Below, piece by piece: positions 38,101 through 55,500 of a stretch of DNA of 64,000 bases. Below the pieces are notes generated by a model. The model was not told where the DNA came from and did not search any database. It worked only from the letters and a program-made list of their open reading frames with translations. The stretch is from Trichoplax sp. H2 (lineage: Eukaryota; Placozoa; Uniplacotomia; Trichoplacea), in NCBI GenBank assembly GCA_003344405.1, contig NOWV01000003.1, positions 1,364,001-1,428,000 on the forward strand, written 5' to 3'. Made by a program: the position numbers and the translations under genes. Numbering within the stretch: position 1 is the stretch's first letter; the number at the start of each line of letters is the position of its first letter.

Positions 38101-40202
38101 GTGCAATATCAAAACGTTACCAAATGCTTCAGTAATCATTAACGCTTCTAGTATTAAAGAATCCATCCAGCCGGTGCTATCGAAACTAGATAGCGTGCAT
38201 AAATATTGTAAGATGTTTCTTGTAGCTTCAGTCTATATTACATAAATCAAAAAATTTGTTATCATTAATATTTGTGAAATTAATTCAAAGATGTGATAAT
38301 TAGGATTTGTTATGATCTTTCTCAGTATTGTTAGCGTATAGAATAGCTGTACTAAATAATACAACTAGTTGATGACTAAATATAGATGCTACTGCAATAT
38401 CAGAAATATTTTTAATTAAACTTACTTTGCCTGATCCCGTGTCACCTGCAATAATATAGCATTGATTTTCTTGTGTGCATCTTAAGGAATGTAATGCTGA
38501 TTGTGCAATAGCGAATATATGCGGCGGTAAAGTATCGAGCCTGGTTCTGCTATATTTTACGATATTTTCCTATAAAGAAGAGTTAGATTAAATTAGATAA
38601 AAAGCAATGTGATTTGACCTTAATAGACTGATTATCACACGTAATTAGTTATTACACTCTCTACATTATTCTATATATAGCGACTTCTATTACGATTTAA
38701 ACATTACTCTTATAATTCTTAGACGCTTTCAGTTAATTACTTTGGCTAGGGTAGCAAGATAATTAATTTAAGCAGTAACTATATAGAACTAATATAGTAC
38801 GTCATTATATGCTTATTCTTCTATATTCTCTACAGTTAGATTACCTTACTCCGAAAGACTTTTAATTATCGTATTATAATAATATGGTATTTTAAAGAGA
38901 CATTAAGGAATAATGTACGATACAATAGATATATTATATATATACTACAGGAATTATAAATTGTAAAAATGGTTCATATGCTGTAATAATAGAAATATGA
39001 CAGCTAATCATTTTACACAAGTTTGGACTATTCATCAAATTTGCTACTTTTAATATCAAAAATAGTGTCTTATTGAAACTAGAAAGTTTAATGATTATTA
39101 TCACATTGTTTCACTAACTGTTCACTGAATTGCTATAAAATTAACTAGTATTATATAGTAAGCAGCAACTTACGATTTCATAGATTTTTAACGGTTTACA
39201 AGGATTGATTGCCAGTAATGTTGTGCCTGCATATGTCTGTAACATTAAAAAAAAACATTTTTATAAGCAAACCAGCAATAAGTTGAATATAATTCAGAAA
39301 AATTAGTTATTAAGGGTTACACTAAAGACTATGCTTGGTTGCATTACATACTCTATTGATGTCAATGACATCGTGTCATGGATACGATGCTTAAATGGAC
39401 TAGCAAAGGCCAAATTTACAGTAGAATTAGAAATACTTAGTCAGAAGGATTGATTATATAGTTTACATTATGTGATACTGCATAGAAATGTGGCGAATAT
39501 AGCAAATCGAAAAGACAAAAGTGCTGATTTTATAGACCGTATTAGACTCATAAGGTCCGCAACTTACCGGTTCAGTATTAGCACAAGCTAAATCATTATC
39601 TTACGATAATGAGTTTATTACATTATACTGTACAGTAATACAGAAAACTTAAAATTAGTACCAATGTACAGTTAGATACACGTATGTAGGATCGGCTGAT
39701 GATATATTACTACAAATAACTATATCAAAGAAACTCCTAATAATTAATCAAATGAAGACTCAACCTACTATCATAATGTAAGCAAAAATATTGTATGCAG
39801 AGCAAGTAACAAAGTACTGTATAGAGTTTGAGAGGTTTTATCGATAACTACAGCTATGTCGTCTAATTACACATTGCGCTAAAATGTAAGACTATACTAA
39901 ACATTGGAATGAGTATCTTAAAAATTAAAACATCTTTTTATTCAATTCGTCGACTTCCACTACATATGATGATATAAATAAATGGAATGAATTTGCAAGA
40001 TTTGAATATTGTTTCAGGCATTGTCCAACTTCGGGATTGATCATAAACAGCTTCATTTCGAACATACTATTACTTACGTAAATTTGATCGGCCATAAAAC
40101 GTGACTTTAAACATTCAGTAACTGTATGTTCATTGATGTTATCATTGATTAATAGATCTTCCGAATGTTTATCTTCAGCACCAATGCCAGATCGTTCGGG
40201 GT
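26193..40202 (-). CDS. Unconventional myosin with tandem MyTH4-FERM tail, class XXII/VII-like
   Basis: The gene is read from 40202 down to the stop at 26193. Motor: 40078-40202 (TVTECLKSRFMADQIY), 39174-39236 (TYAGTTLLAINP), 38426-38569 (P-loop GDTGSGK), about 38160-38230 (TEATRNILQYL), 37123-37705 (switch I region, GNAKTS...NASRR), 36830-36990 (switch II, ILDISGFE), 36660-36750 (NTFQQLCTNYINEKL), 35815-36060, an acidic/basic loop-2 insert 35190-35550, and 34745-34870 (YIRCLKPN...EQLRYSD). The neck has about three IQ-like motifs (34210-33760) and a charged helix. Tail: MyTH4-1 (33000-31830), FERM-1 (31830-29770), MyTH4-2 (29220-27740), FERM-2 (27720-26193). No SH3 domain is seen between the units, which favours class XXII over VII or XV. 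Such myosins carry cargo in filopodia or microvilli. ATPase motifs deviate from consensus (see findings). Several exon borders are approximate. Confidence 0.88.
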
Positions 40203-40554
40203 CTAAGCATAGACGTATAAGAAAGAATATTGATAGTGTACCGTTATTGAAAATTTATCACCATAACACCAGGATTTGTAGATACATTTAATTTAAAATA
40301 GTCATTTTCTAAATTGCAGTGCACGTTTATCATTATCAACATGACAGATCCATGCAATTCATGTGGTAATCCTATTTACAGCGCTGAAAAAATTTAAAAT
40401 TTGATCACCATTCTTTTCAGAGTGAATACGTCGTATGTAAATGAATGGATATGACAGATATACTGTACCGTATCAAGAGTTTTTTATCAAGTTCATAAAC
40501 TAATACGAGTATGCTTTAAATTTCAGCAAAATACTTGATATATGATGGTAAGTA

Positions 40555-40729
40555 TGTGTAGACGTGAGTGGAATGTACGTACGTTGGCATTATTTAGGAG
40601 TTCACCTGTAGATGATTTATCGTAAGTAGTATTTTCTACTACAAATGCAGCATAGCAAGATTTATTTTCATCGAGACTCCCAAACGAGAAATATGCGCTT
40701 ACGCGTAGAGGGAGCTCACGAGAGGGCAA
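40555..40729 (-). CDS. Candidate first coding exon of the myosin gene
   Basis: This is a Met-started frame (MPSRELPLRVSAYFSFGSLD...) of about 55 codons. It lies just downstream of the TACAG island and upstream of the first secure motor exon. A donor (C|GTACAT) would leave one base and keep phase with the exon at 40202. No similarity to a myosin SH3-like N-terminal subdomain can be claimed. It could instead be a chance frame in the 5' flank. Confidence 0.4.
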
Positions 40730-40849
40730 AAAACCGTTTCAAAATGCATACCTTGCGTGGTGTTTAATTCTCTCTTATTACCTCGTACAAATTTTATTGT
40801 AGAATTCTACTGTAGTGTAGTATAGTGTCCATAAAACACTAGAGTATAC

Positions 40850-41460
40850 TGTACTTTCGTTCTCTCCCATACAGTATAATGACTAAAATGTCTTTTACTA
40901 CAGGTCAAAAAAAATCTTTTCCTGTTAGTTTTGTTTTTCAGCACTATTCTAAATTTCAACTTGTATACTTTGAAGCCTTTTTATTGTGACCGTTCAGTAT
41001 ACAGTATAACGTTTACTCTTCAGAAAAAGAATAAAATGCAGATTTTTTTTGGCGTCAAAGATGGTCGTTCATTGAAAGTTGTGGAAAATAGCAAATAGGC
41101 GCGTATACAGTACAGTACAGTACAGTAATTGTCCATCTGCTATACTGTACTGTACATTATTTGCTATTGACATCACGTGCTAGTGTTTGTGAGGTACTGT
41201 ACAGTGTACAGTACTGTGTAAATGGTAGCTTACAGTACAGTACAGTACAGTACAGTACTGTACTGTACATACAGTACTGTACTGTACTGTACAGTGTACA
41301 GTACGTACAGTACTTGTGCTGTACTTGATGTTTACTGACAGCATGTTGTTAAATTTTGACTTGGATAATGATGTTATTGTAATACAGTACAGTACTGTAC
41401 AGTATCACTGCGTACAATACAGTTACAGTATAGTACTGTACTGTAAATTTGTACAATGTA
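40850..41460. repeat. TACAG/CTGTA palindromic island II (densest)
   Basis: Uninterrupted TACAG runs flip into CTGTA runs. Examples are 41106-41127 (four TACAG units), 41231-41302 (five TACAG units, then TACTGTACTGTACA, then a second flip) and 41386-41450. The double-stranded arrays are self-complementary over tens of bases and could extrude cruciforms. The island lies upstream of the myosin start. Confidence 0.9.
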
Positions 41461-44039
41461 AACTTGTAACTACGGACATGAATTGAAAAAAGAAAGAATC
41501 TGTCTCAGCGACCAAAGAACGTTTTATTTTAGCAGTTCAGCAATAAAAAAAAGCAACTTATTATGAATTTTAGCCCTAAATCCAACACTTTTTTTTCTTG
41601 AATGATTTTCCTTGCATATACTGTACCGTATAGTACCAGGCTAACTGTTGGAATGACAGCGCAGTACTTAGTAAATTACGCATGATTCCTATGGTAATTT
41701 ACGTTGAATTGAATTTAATGAGTACATTGATCATTTAGTATAATATTTTACAGTAATATGCCAGGGAATAATGAATCAATCGAAAACACTCTTAAACTCT
41801 GGATTACCTTAGATCATTTTATTCAAGACTAATCATCATTTATAGTTATCACAGACCTGTTCTGAAGTAAAACTGATATCCATTTTTTAGGCAGTCACTG
41901 TAAATCTGCAAAAGACTGTGAATATGTACGGGTACGCAAAATGCAGGTCAAATATTATGCAATACATTAACTGTATGGCACTATAGAGTTCAAAAGTCTG
42001 GATATCAACAAAAATTGCGACATATCGTCGTGGTGTCAATGGATATTTAGACGAATTGGATTAAAATAACTATACTATCAAATAAATGCACATTTTTCTA
42101 CCAAATAGACAGTACATATTCTATATAGACCATATATATGTAGATTGTAATCATGAACTCCATTCGTGTTTTTCGGCAGAATCAACACAGATCGCAGATT
42201 TCCACAGTGAGTTTGTGACTTACAACTTACGAGTAACGAGTACCAACTGAGAACTGCAGTAGAGTGTTCCAACTCACCTACTTATTACTACATGAATTAA
42301 GCAAAATTTGGGGAAAAATATCTACCATAACGTAAGCTTTTAAGAGCATTTTGGCATCATACAGGAAGGGAACTACGTTGAGTATTGTGCAAATTATTCG
42401 CGATTCATAGTTTAGTCTAAGGGATTACGTTCGTGCCCTATAAAGTTTGAAGTCTTATGAATAAAATCATCGCCCAACAATGGTATATTAATATACAACA
42501 TTGCATAAGTTCGTTGTGTAGTCAATTTCTTACAAGAATTGACCGTATTTATAATGGACAATATCTTCTTTTCCTACAATTCGACACTCATGATGAGGTT
42601 TAATACAACTGCCAAGTCAACAGTGTTACACTGATACACTCTTTTTGAATGATTAATTCTTGGTAGCAATATCTGAGAGTGTCATGAATATCTTAACATT
42701 TCTATTAATAATAGGCTACTATTTCTATCTGCAATAAAGGGCGAAAATAGTGAGTTTGAAGGCAATACAAGTTGAGTAGTCGGTAACTCTTGCAGCTCAT
42801 AATATCGGAGTATGTATCCGTTAATAGTTAATTATAATTACAGCGTGTGCTGCTATAGCCCATAGACTAATTATACAAAGCGTAACTATCGTAAACTATA
42901 ATACAATATTCTGATTAAAAAATCTCAAGTTATATATATAAGTATATAGATTTTATCTATCATTTACAGCATTCAAGAACCGTCTTGGTAAGTTACATAA
43001 AATCATAATTAAAGCCATAGTCCTAATTACCATTTTTGTCCTACGTAATTAAGTATAAGTAGTGCTGTAGTACATATACTGTCATCAGTTAAACACTACG
43101 GTGGCGTTCTATAGTACAGTATACCTTGTTATTACTATTTCGACATTATGGTATCTTACCGTAAATCCTAGTGCATATGAGAATCATTGGTATGTGTGAA
43201 TTTTATTACAGCACTAGTATCGACTGTCGAGCACTCCGAAAGCCAGATGTAATATTATCATATAAATAACACATTAATTGTAATGCTTTCTCCGTTATTT
43301 CCCTAATTAAAAATAGAATTGGACAAGTGGATAGCAATGTCGAAGTAATCAAAGTAATAAATTGGAAATTCGTAAATATACACTACACTAATGCCGTAGA
43401 GGTACCCTTGGTCGACAGTCTTTGGCTTATTAAAATACGATAAACAAAATTGAACTTAGAAAACAAAATATGGTCAATGCGTGGATGAATAACCATAAAG
43501 CGTCAAGTGACATGCCAATATTATATTTGTGATATTACCTTTACTTCGTAGACGATGAAACCTTTCCAGAAAAATTTCCATCTTGCTTTTAAAATGGCTG
43601 CTTATTGGAAACACTGACACTGGACAATGCGCAGTATGGTGTACTCGTATACAGTATATCGCTTTCGGCTCAACAGCAGATATGCGAAGTACGTACCGTA
43701 TCAACTACGTACACAAAGAAGAAAATGCAAGTTTTTGCAGTGTCAGACCACAACGAAATATGATAAACTAGAACTTGAAGACAGAATTAAAGTAATAAAT
43801 GTCGAAGTAGTACATTAGTATATAGTACTTTAATTAACTGTAAATAACTACCGGATTGCTGACATAACTGATTTAATGAACCAAATATCGCTGCTCTGTA
43901 AAAAGCATATACGGTACGACTTCAGTACCAGAGTGAGTAAGCAAGTACGGTACGCCAGTAGCCGGTCGAAAATGTACGGATGGACGGATAGAGAACACAT
44001 CTCAAATCAGAATCAACAATAGGATTGTATGGGAGCATT

Positions 44040-44400
44040 GGTGTGCAGTAGTGTATTGTACTGTAACTACGAGATTAATAATTTAATTTACAGTGTACAG
44101 TACAGTACTGTAATTTTACAGTATGGAGAAAATACTGTACAGTACAGTACAGTACAGTACAGTACAGTAGAAAAAAACTTTTCTTCTTAAATCAAAGGAC
44201 TGTTAACTGGAAGTGTACAGTACGAAGTACAGTACTGTAACATATCATTTCATGCTGTACAGTGTACAGTACACACACATGCTATAACGATGACCGAGAT
44301 TACAGTTCATACAATTGGTTTACTGTACCGGTAACTGTAGTCGAAAACTTGATCTCTATGGCCGTACCATACTGTACAGTGTACTGTACCTTACGGTATG
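44040..44400. repeat. TACAG/CTGTA palindromic island III-a
   Basis: It includes 44092-44112 (CAGTGTACAGTACAGTACTG) and a run of about seven GTACA units at 44136-44170. Further words are at 44214-44240, 44255-44272 and 44370-44390. Orientation alternates, giving hairpin potential. A frame at 44262-44528 overlaps the repeats and is not considered a gene. Confidence 0.9.
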
Positions 44401-45194
44401 GTGCACGGTGCAGCACTGTAAAAGCGGCGGCATTGAAAGTCGGTCAACTGTACGCTATATTTAGTTCCACGCATACTTCGGCAAAGAGATCATTTAACGA
44501 AGTAACGTATACTTATAGAGTAGTTTAATCATAGAGCATATTATATTTGGCACACTTGGATTTCTGGTAATAAGGAAAACAAAATTGAACATCCGTTAAA
44601 AGAATGCAATAATACTCGTATCGTCTACATTCTTGCTAACGACTTTTTTAGTTGCTGGATAAAGAATTGTCTGTCGTAAATACCGTTGTACGCGTAAACT
44701 GGTAAGGGAAGAATGATCCTTTTACTGTGTACAGTAGAACTTTTGTCATGAATTTGATCGTCTTTGACATAGTATTACATAACTTGCAATCTGTTGAATT
44801 ATACTTCTTAATTATGTGAAATCTTGCCAGTCTAAAATTTGATAGCAAAGTGTTCATTATTATTCGATGACTTTAAAACCATTGAGGTAACAATATCCGG
44901 GATCATCGTTAAATTGTCCTGCTTTTGTAATACTACTCGTATCAACGCTAGAACTGACAGTCAATTATAATCATTACACAATTTAGAATGTAAAAAGCAC
45001 TACTCTACCTCTGCAAAAGCTACTGTAGATATTGTTTATAACATGAGTTCAAGATGTTTCTAAGCTGGGGTCTGCCAATTCTGTATTTTTGAAAACTGCC
45101 CCATGGTGTCCACTGTCCTGTCACTACTATAGATCTCGTGGATAGTACAGTCAGTGTTCATTTTATTTTACTTCATAGTGAACTCGCAGCCAGT

Positions 45195-45345
45195 TACAGT
45201 ACGTACGGTACTATGCAGTACTATACTGTACTGTACACTGTACTGACAGTACAGTACTGTACCACGGTACACACTATTAATTAATAAAACTAAGTACGAA
45301 AAGTACTGTACTGTACATATTATATGTACGGTACAGTAGGTATTT
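45195..45345. repeat. TACAG/CTGTA palindromic island III-b, close to the poly(A) polymerase start
   Basis: A compact cluster (TACAGTACGTACGGTAC, CTATACTGTACTGTACACTG, CTGACAGTACAGTACTGTAC, AAAGTACTGTACTGTAC) ends about 110 bp before the start codon at 45453. It therefore lies where the core promoter or 5' UTR would be. Confidence 0.85.
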
Positions 45346-45452
45346 GTTACAGCGAATCAATAAATATCCCTATAATTATTATAACTAATTAATTGAAGGG
45401 TTAATTTAAATGAATAACCTTCTTCAACTTTTTTACTGTTGATATTTATAGC

Positions 45453-50653
<5,201 letters not shown>

Positions 50654-52501
50654 GAAAGGTAATAGTGTTATCTGACAATTATCTAGAAATAATGTGGTAT
50701 TCTGTCGGTTCTTTGCAACCTTATTTTAGAAATTTGATTTTATGTCTTTAAGGGATTGATATTGTACGATTTGAAAGATTCGAAAATTATATCGTTTTTT
50801 TCACTTATATCGTAAGGACAGGTGTGTAGCAGTATATACTATTGACTTGGTATATTGAATAGCAAGTGCTTTAATTATTGTAGCATGTCGTTATCAGCAT
50901 TTGTTGGTTCAATAGCGGTTTTGCTGAATATCTTAACGTTACACACTTGCCAAATCTTCCCATAAATGTTCTTGTATTGCAGAGCATAGTAGACGTAATC
51001 CCAAATTTTTATTTTACAGTATGCTCAGCTTACGTGCATTCAGTTTTGCTACCAATGTATATTAACTGTGAAATTGTATCCATGTCGTCGTAACGATTTA
51101 GGAGATAGATGAATGCATTGGATTCCGTTCAGTACGAGTTGCAGTACGCTACAAATATGACAATGAGAATATCAGTGATACCGTAACTTTCTTGCGTACA
51201 GTTATCGATTACCCTTGTATCCACGAAATGTGGTACTGAAATCGAATTATTCATACATAACTCAATACTATTCCGTTCCAGTATAGTGTCTCGTTATCTG
51301 GTACACTTATCGTAGACTTGCAGCTGTTCATGTATTGATCATTAGACCTGTATTTTATGGATACGATGTGATTTGTTGACAACCAGAGACTCAAGGTATA
51401 AATAAAGTTCGTCTTTTAAGAATAGAGCGTAATGGAATTTTTTCTTAGCTTCATTAAAGCGAAAGTAAGCTGCGATAGCTTTATGCTATGAAGAAAATGT
51501 AATACTGTACTTAATGAAATGATAATAGTTTTTAGTTTTTAAGACTACATAATCATCATAGAGTATTCTACAAAACTGTGTAGTTCTGCCGGAGTAAATA
51601 GCCTAAGAATAGTACAATATTGCTATGTACTAGCAGTAAATAAATCACTTCTTGTAGCTATTGAAAATGTACGCTCATATACATAAATTGCGATATAAAG
51701 TCTCAAGTTAAGCTCGGATAAGTCGCAGGATTGAATTGAGGTACAAAATTTTATTACAATTGGCTCAACGAAGCAGTTTATTACACTATTGAATTAGCAT
51801 ACATATACCTTGATCATGTTAAAAAAATATTTCCAATTAATCTTATGCATGATAGTGTTGAGATCGTTCTACATTCTCCTTAAATACTAATACTGGATGC
51901 CATCCTTAGAAAAAATTATCATTATCTGAATAAAAAATAATGCTATAAATATACGAATAAATCAAGATTGCACAAAAAGGAAGATTTTGAGGTCCCATAA
52001 AAGTAGCGATCATAATAAACAAATTTCATTGCAGTTCACTGATATCGACTAGTTACTGAAATTTTAGATAGAACGACCAGTTTTAGCTTAGCTCATAATT
52101 ACGATCTTTGTATGGATACGCTTAAGAATGCATAATCCTTTCTAATCATTATGATTATTTTGTAATGCATAGTTACTGTAAGGGTTTGCAAGCGTTACAA
52201 TAGAGCTTGCAGTACTACATGTGAATGTAAATGTGTAAATGATGTAGTTTAACGTAACGCGTATTCCAGGCACATATGCTCGTACAAATACTTGCAGATA
52301 ATTACAGGAATAAACCCTTATGCTGTAGTACGAATACAATGTACCATATTTTTACAATACAAACATCACAGTCAATTACCAGATTGAGATTACGTTTGAT
52401 TTCGACAGACAGGGGCGCATTATTATTATCTTCATTGTATTATTATCAGAATTATTGTTTTTTCAATATCAGTTAGCTTCGAACCTTGACGTTATTTTAC
52501 T
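50654..52501. other. Convergent intergenic region between poly(A) polymerase and the RIN-like gene
   Basis: About 1.85 kb of AT-rich sequence. No coding frame, dense TACAG array or RNA gene is recognised. Frames near 52142-52339 (-) and 52276-52476 (+) overlap each other and are not supported. Confidence 0.5.
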
Positions 52502-55500
52502 TTAGCGGATTTCGTCTTTAAGATACAGCAACGCAGCTTTGAAAGCTGTAGCATAATAAGCACTCTCACCATTTTCAAGTAAATTTTTTGGTAGCAATCC
52601 TTCAATGTAATCGGCTTCCAACAATAATTTCTCCATTCCAAGCTTGGCGATGATGTAAATTAGTAACGGTATAAAATCTTAAATTGATTTTGAAGGTAGT
52701 ACATCATTGTATTGATTTCGTAGTCCAAATTAGTAGAAAAATAAAAAAATGAATTCCTCGTTAATATAAAACAAAACTAGGGCAACACATGATTGTATAC
52801 TCGTACTATAGATTCTAACGGATGAGTATTATATCAAATTAATCTTCGTTAATATGTAATTAATATAAGAACTATCGTAGATATCCTAGATATTTTCAAA
52901 AGCTTTTATTTATTTATATGCAACTGTAGGCTGCAGCATACTCTCGCCTATCATCTTGACAAGCCGATGCTATCGCTATTTCTTTTCCGAAAGTGCATCG
53001 TTAATTACTGTTCTATAGATAATACTTCAATTCTTGCGAATCCTTAATCGCGAAAATAACTATGAAATGCACTTTAAGTAGCGTATGTAATATTTATAGA
53101 TAGCGGCAGTCTTGGTATTCTAGATAATTCTACTTTACATTCTGAATTTTGCATTGATAGCGAGTAATTTGAGTGGCAAAGTGGCATACCATTAAACAAA
53201 TACCTCATTAATATTAAAATATTTAGGCGTAACGTACAAATCTCGATACTTTACCGTAGCTAATACAGTCAATACAACAGTAGTAAGTTGCCATATAGTG
53301 TCGAAATCTTCTTTCCATTCTTAAATTTTAAGCTGTTACTACTGGCACTTCTTAAGTAGTTGATAGTGTAATCTTATAACTAGTGCCCTGCTTCTCAGAT
53401 ATTAGACACTAAAATGATAATATCTTAATAGGTGCAGTTATATACATACCATCAGCTGATAAGTATCTTCGACCCCCAGGTGTATTTTCGATATCTTGTT
53501 TCATGCGCATGATGACGTTGTGCAAATTACTAATTTTAAGAATAGGTGAATATTCACCTATCATTTTATCGAAAAAAACGCGAGCTAGTTCAATAGTTTT
53601 ACGACCAGGCAGAGATACGGACTTGGACAGTTGTAGGTCATCATGGCCATAGCGTGCAACGATGTTCATATTTCTATGCAATGCTCTTAGAGACCCATTA
53701 CTATTAAATTGAGTTAAAATGAGTAATTTAAGTAATCAATATTTCAGTTATTTCTAGTAAATATCCTTTTAGTAAAATATGCTGTAGGCCTACAATTTCT
53801 GCAGGTTGTCGATCTGCAAATGATAAATACTTCTTTAGACAACTATACACTTATATTAGAATTGATAAATAGACTACTTTGATACATCGCCATTATATGT
53901 ATTATTGTATTACAATTACTGCTTCATCAGATTTAGTGGCTATTTAAGATAGTTTATATGATCAATCTGCTTTTAGTGATATCTTTTAGATACAGCGTAC
54001 AAATTAACCTCAGCGTATTATTAGTTTGAAATGTCCCTATATTTTAATAGGTTACATTTTGCTTCGAATTCAGTTGTAAATCTAAGCTAGGAATCACTTT
54101 GGCATATAAACTTTACTGGTGATAATTAACTTAAATAATCATGTTTATCAATAGGAGATTATTAAAAGAACTGCGTTTAATATAAATTGTATTCAAGAAC
54201 GAATGGCTCTATCAAACAATTTCACGCAAATTAGCCGAAGAAAAAGTTATCATTTTAAATATAACAAATCCAATTCTCAAAATATCTTATGGAGTTGTTA
54301 TATTACAAATTATATTTCGTATCAATTTGATATCAAATCGATTCAGGGTTTATTATGCAATGATAGTTATGCTTTCTTAAAATTTAATACGGTACCTTTC
54401 ATATTTACGTTCTAAATAGTCAAGAATATATTTTTTCAAAGGTTTCGTTATAATGTCATGTAAACAGCCTTCCAAAGCTGTGTCCAAGTCCATCTGATCA
54501 TTAAAAATAATGATATCGTATATTTCTGACCGTGGCGCATTTTGGAAACGCTCTTTCGTAAAATTCATAAACTTGCGTATCTAGAATGAATAAAAAAATA
54601 GATATCTGCAGATCATGAACTATTAAATTAACCGATCTAAGCAGTATGAGTTACATTTGTAGTAACACATTACACAATCGAAAAACTTCCCTATTTATCT
54701 TACTGTTAATAAGGGATCTTCCTGAATAGTAGCTACTGGAGTCGTTAACACAGCTCTATATCTTTCAATAAATTTGCTAATATGAACATAAAACTGCTTG
54801 TTTTTGTCCGTTAAAGTTTTGTTGATACCAATTAGTAGCTTTTTATTGGGATTTGCAGTAATACGACGTGCAAAGAACATTTTTGGGGCAGATAGCCACG
54901 ACTGCAGAGCCTGTATCCTCCTACCTTTCTGGTCTAAACAAACATAGCAGCAAATGTTAACTTATACATTTAATTGCCACCTTATTATGAAAACACTTTC
55001 ACTTAAGACTGTGTGCTACTCTAACGTACTGATATCGAAAATTTATCAGAGCGTGACTAACTGCCTATAAGCGTATATTAAATTGATCTTATGATCATAC
55101 TATACAGTATACAATTCTTTCTCAAACCGCATTTATCCCGACAGTTATGTTACTTAGAAAGTTATAAATGCGTACTACATTAAGTAATTAAGTTATGCCT
55201 AACATTACAATATATGTTATAGCGAACAATGAAATTACCATCTGGTGTTGATGCTTCATGATTTGGGCTAGAAATAGTTTTAGGGCTATTTGATGAGACT
55301 GATAATTCTAAAAGCGAAATATTCATTCAATATTACATAATTATTTTTTTATTAAATTTGTCTATATACGCGTTACTTGCCATTAAGCCTAAAATATTAT
55401 ATTTAGAAAATTAGACTTTAATATTTAACATGTAACTGATAGTAAATTAATAAATTATAGAAAAAGTTTGATGATACTTTGTTAAGATGTATGGCTTGTT

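Larger units (their letters stand above)
40730..45452. promoter_or_regulatory. Divergent intergenic region (myosin / poly(A) polymerase)
   Basis: This 4.7-kb space between two divergent 5' ends must contain both promoters. It contains three TACAG/CTGTA islands (listed separately). The parts between them (41470-44030, 44530-45180) are AT-rich, carry only short frames (for example 42078-42272, 43474-43704, 44648-44857) and show no recognisable gene. Confidence 0.45.

Noticed and set aside
41100-45340. TACAG arrays as microRNA precursor hairpins or a CRISPR-like array
   Set aside because: Units are contiguous pentamers without unique spacers, and hairpins are long, multi-branched and without a conserved arm and loop layout.
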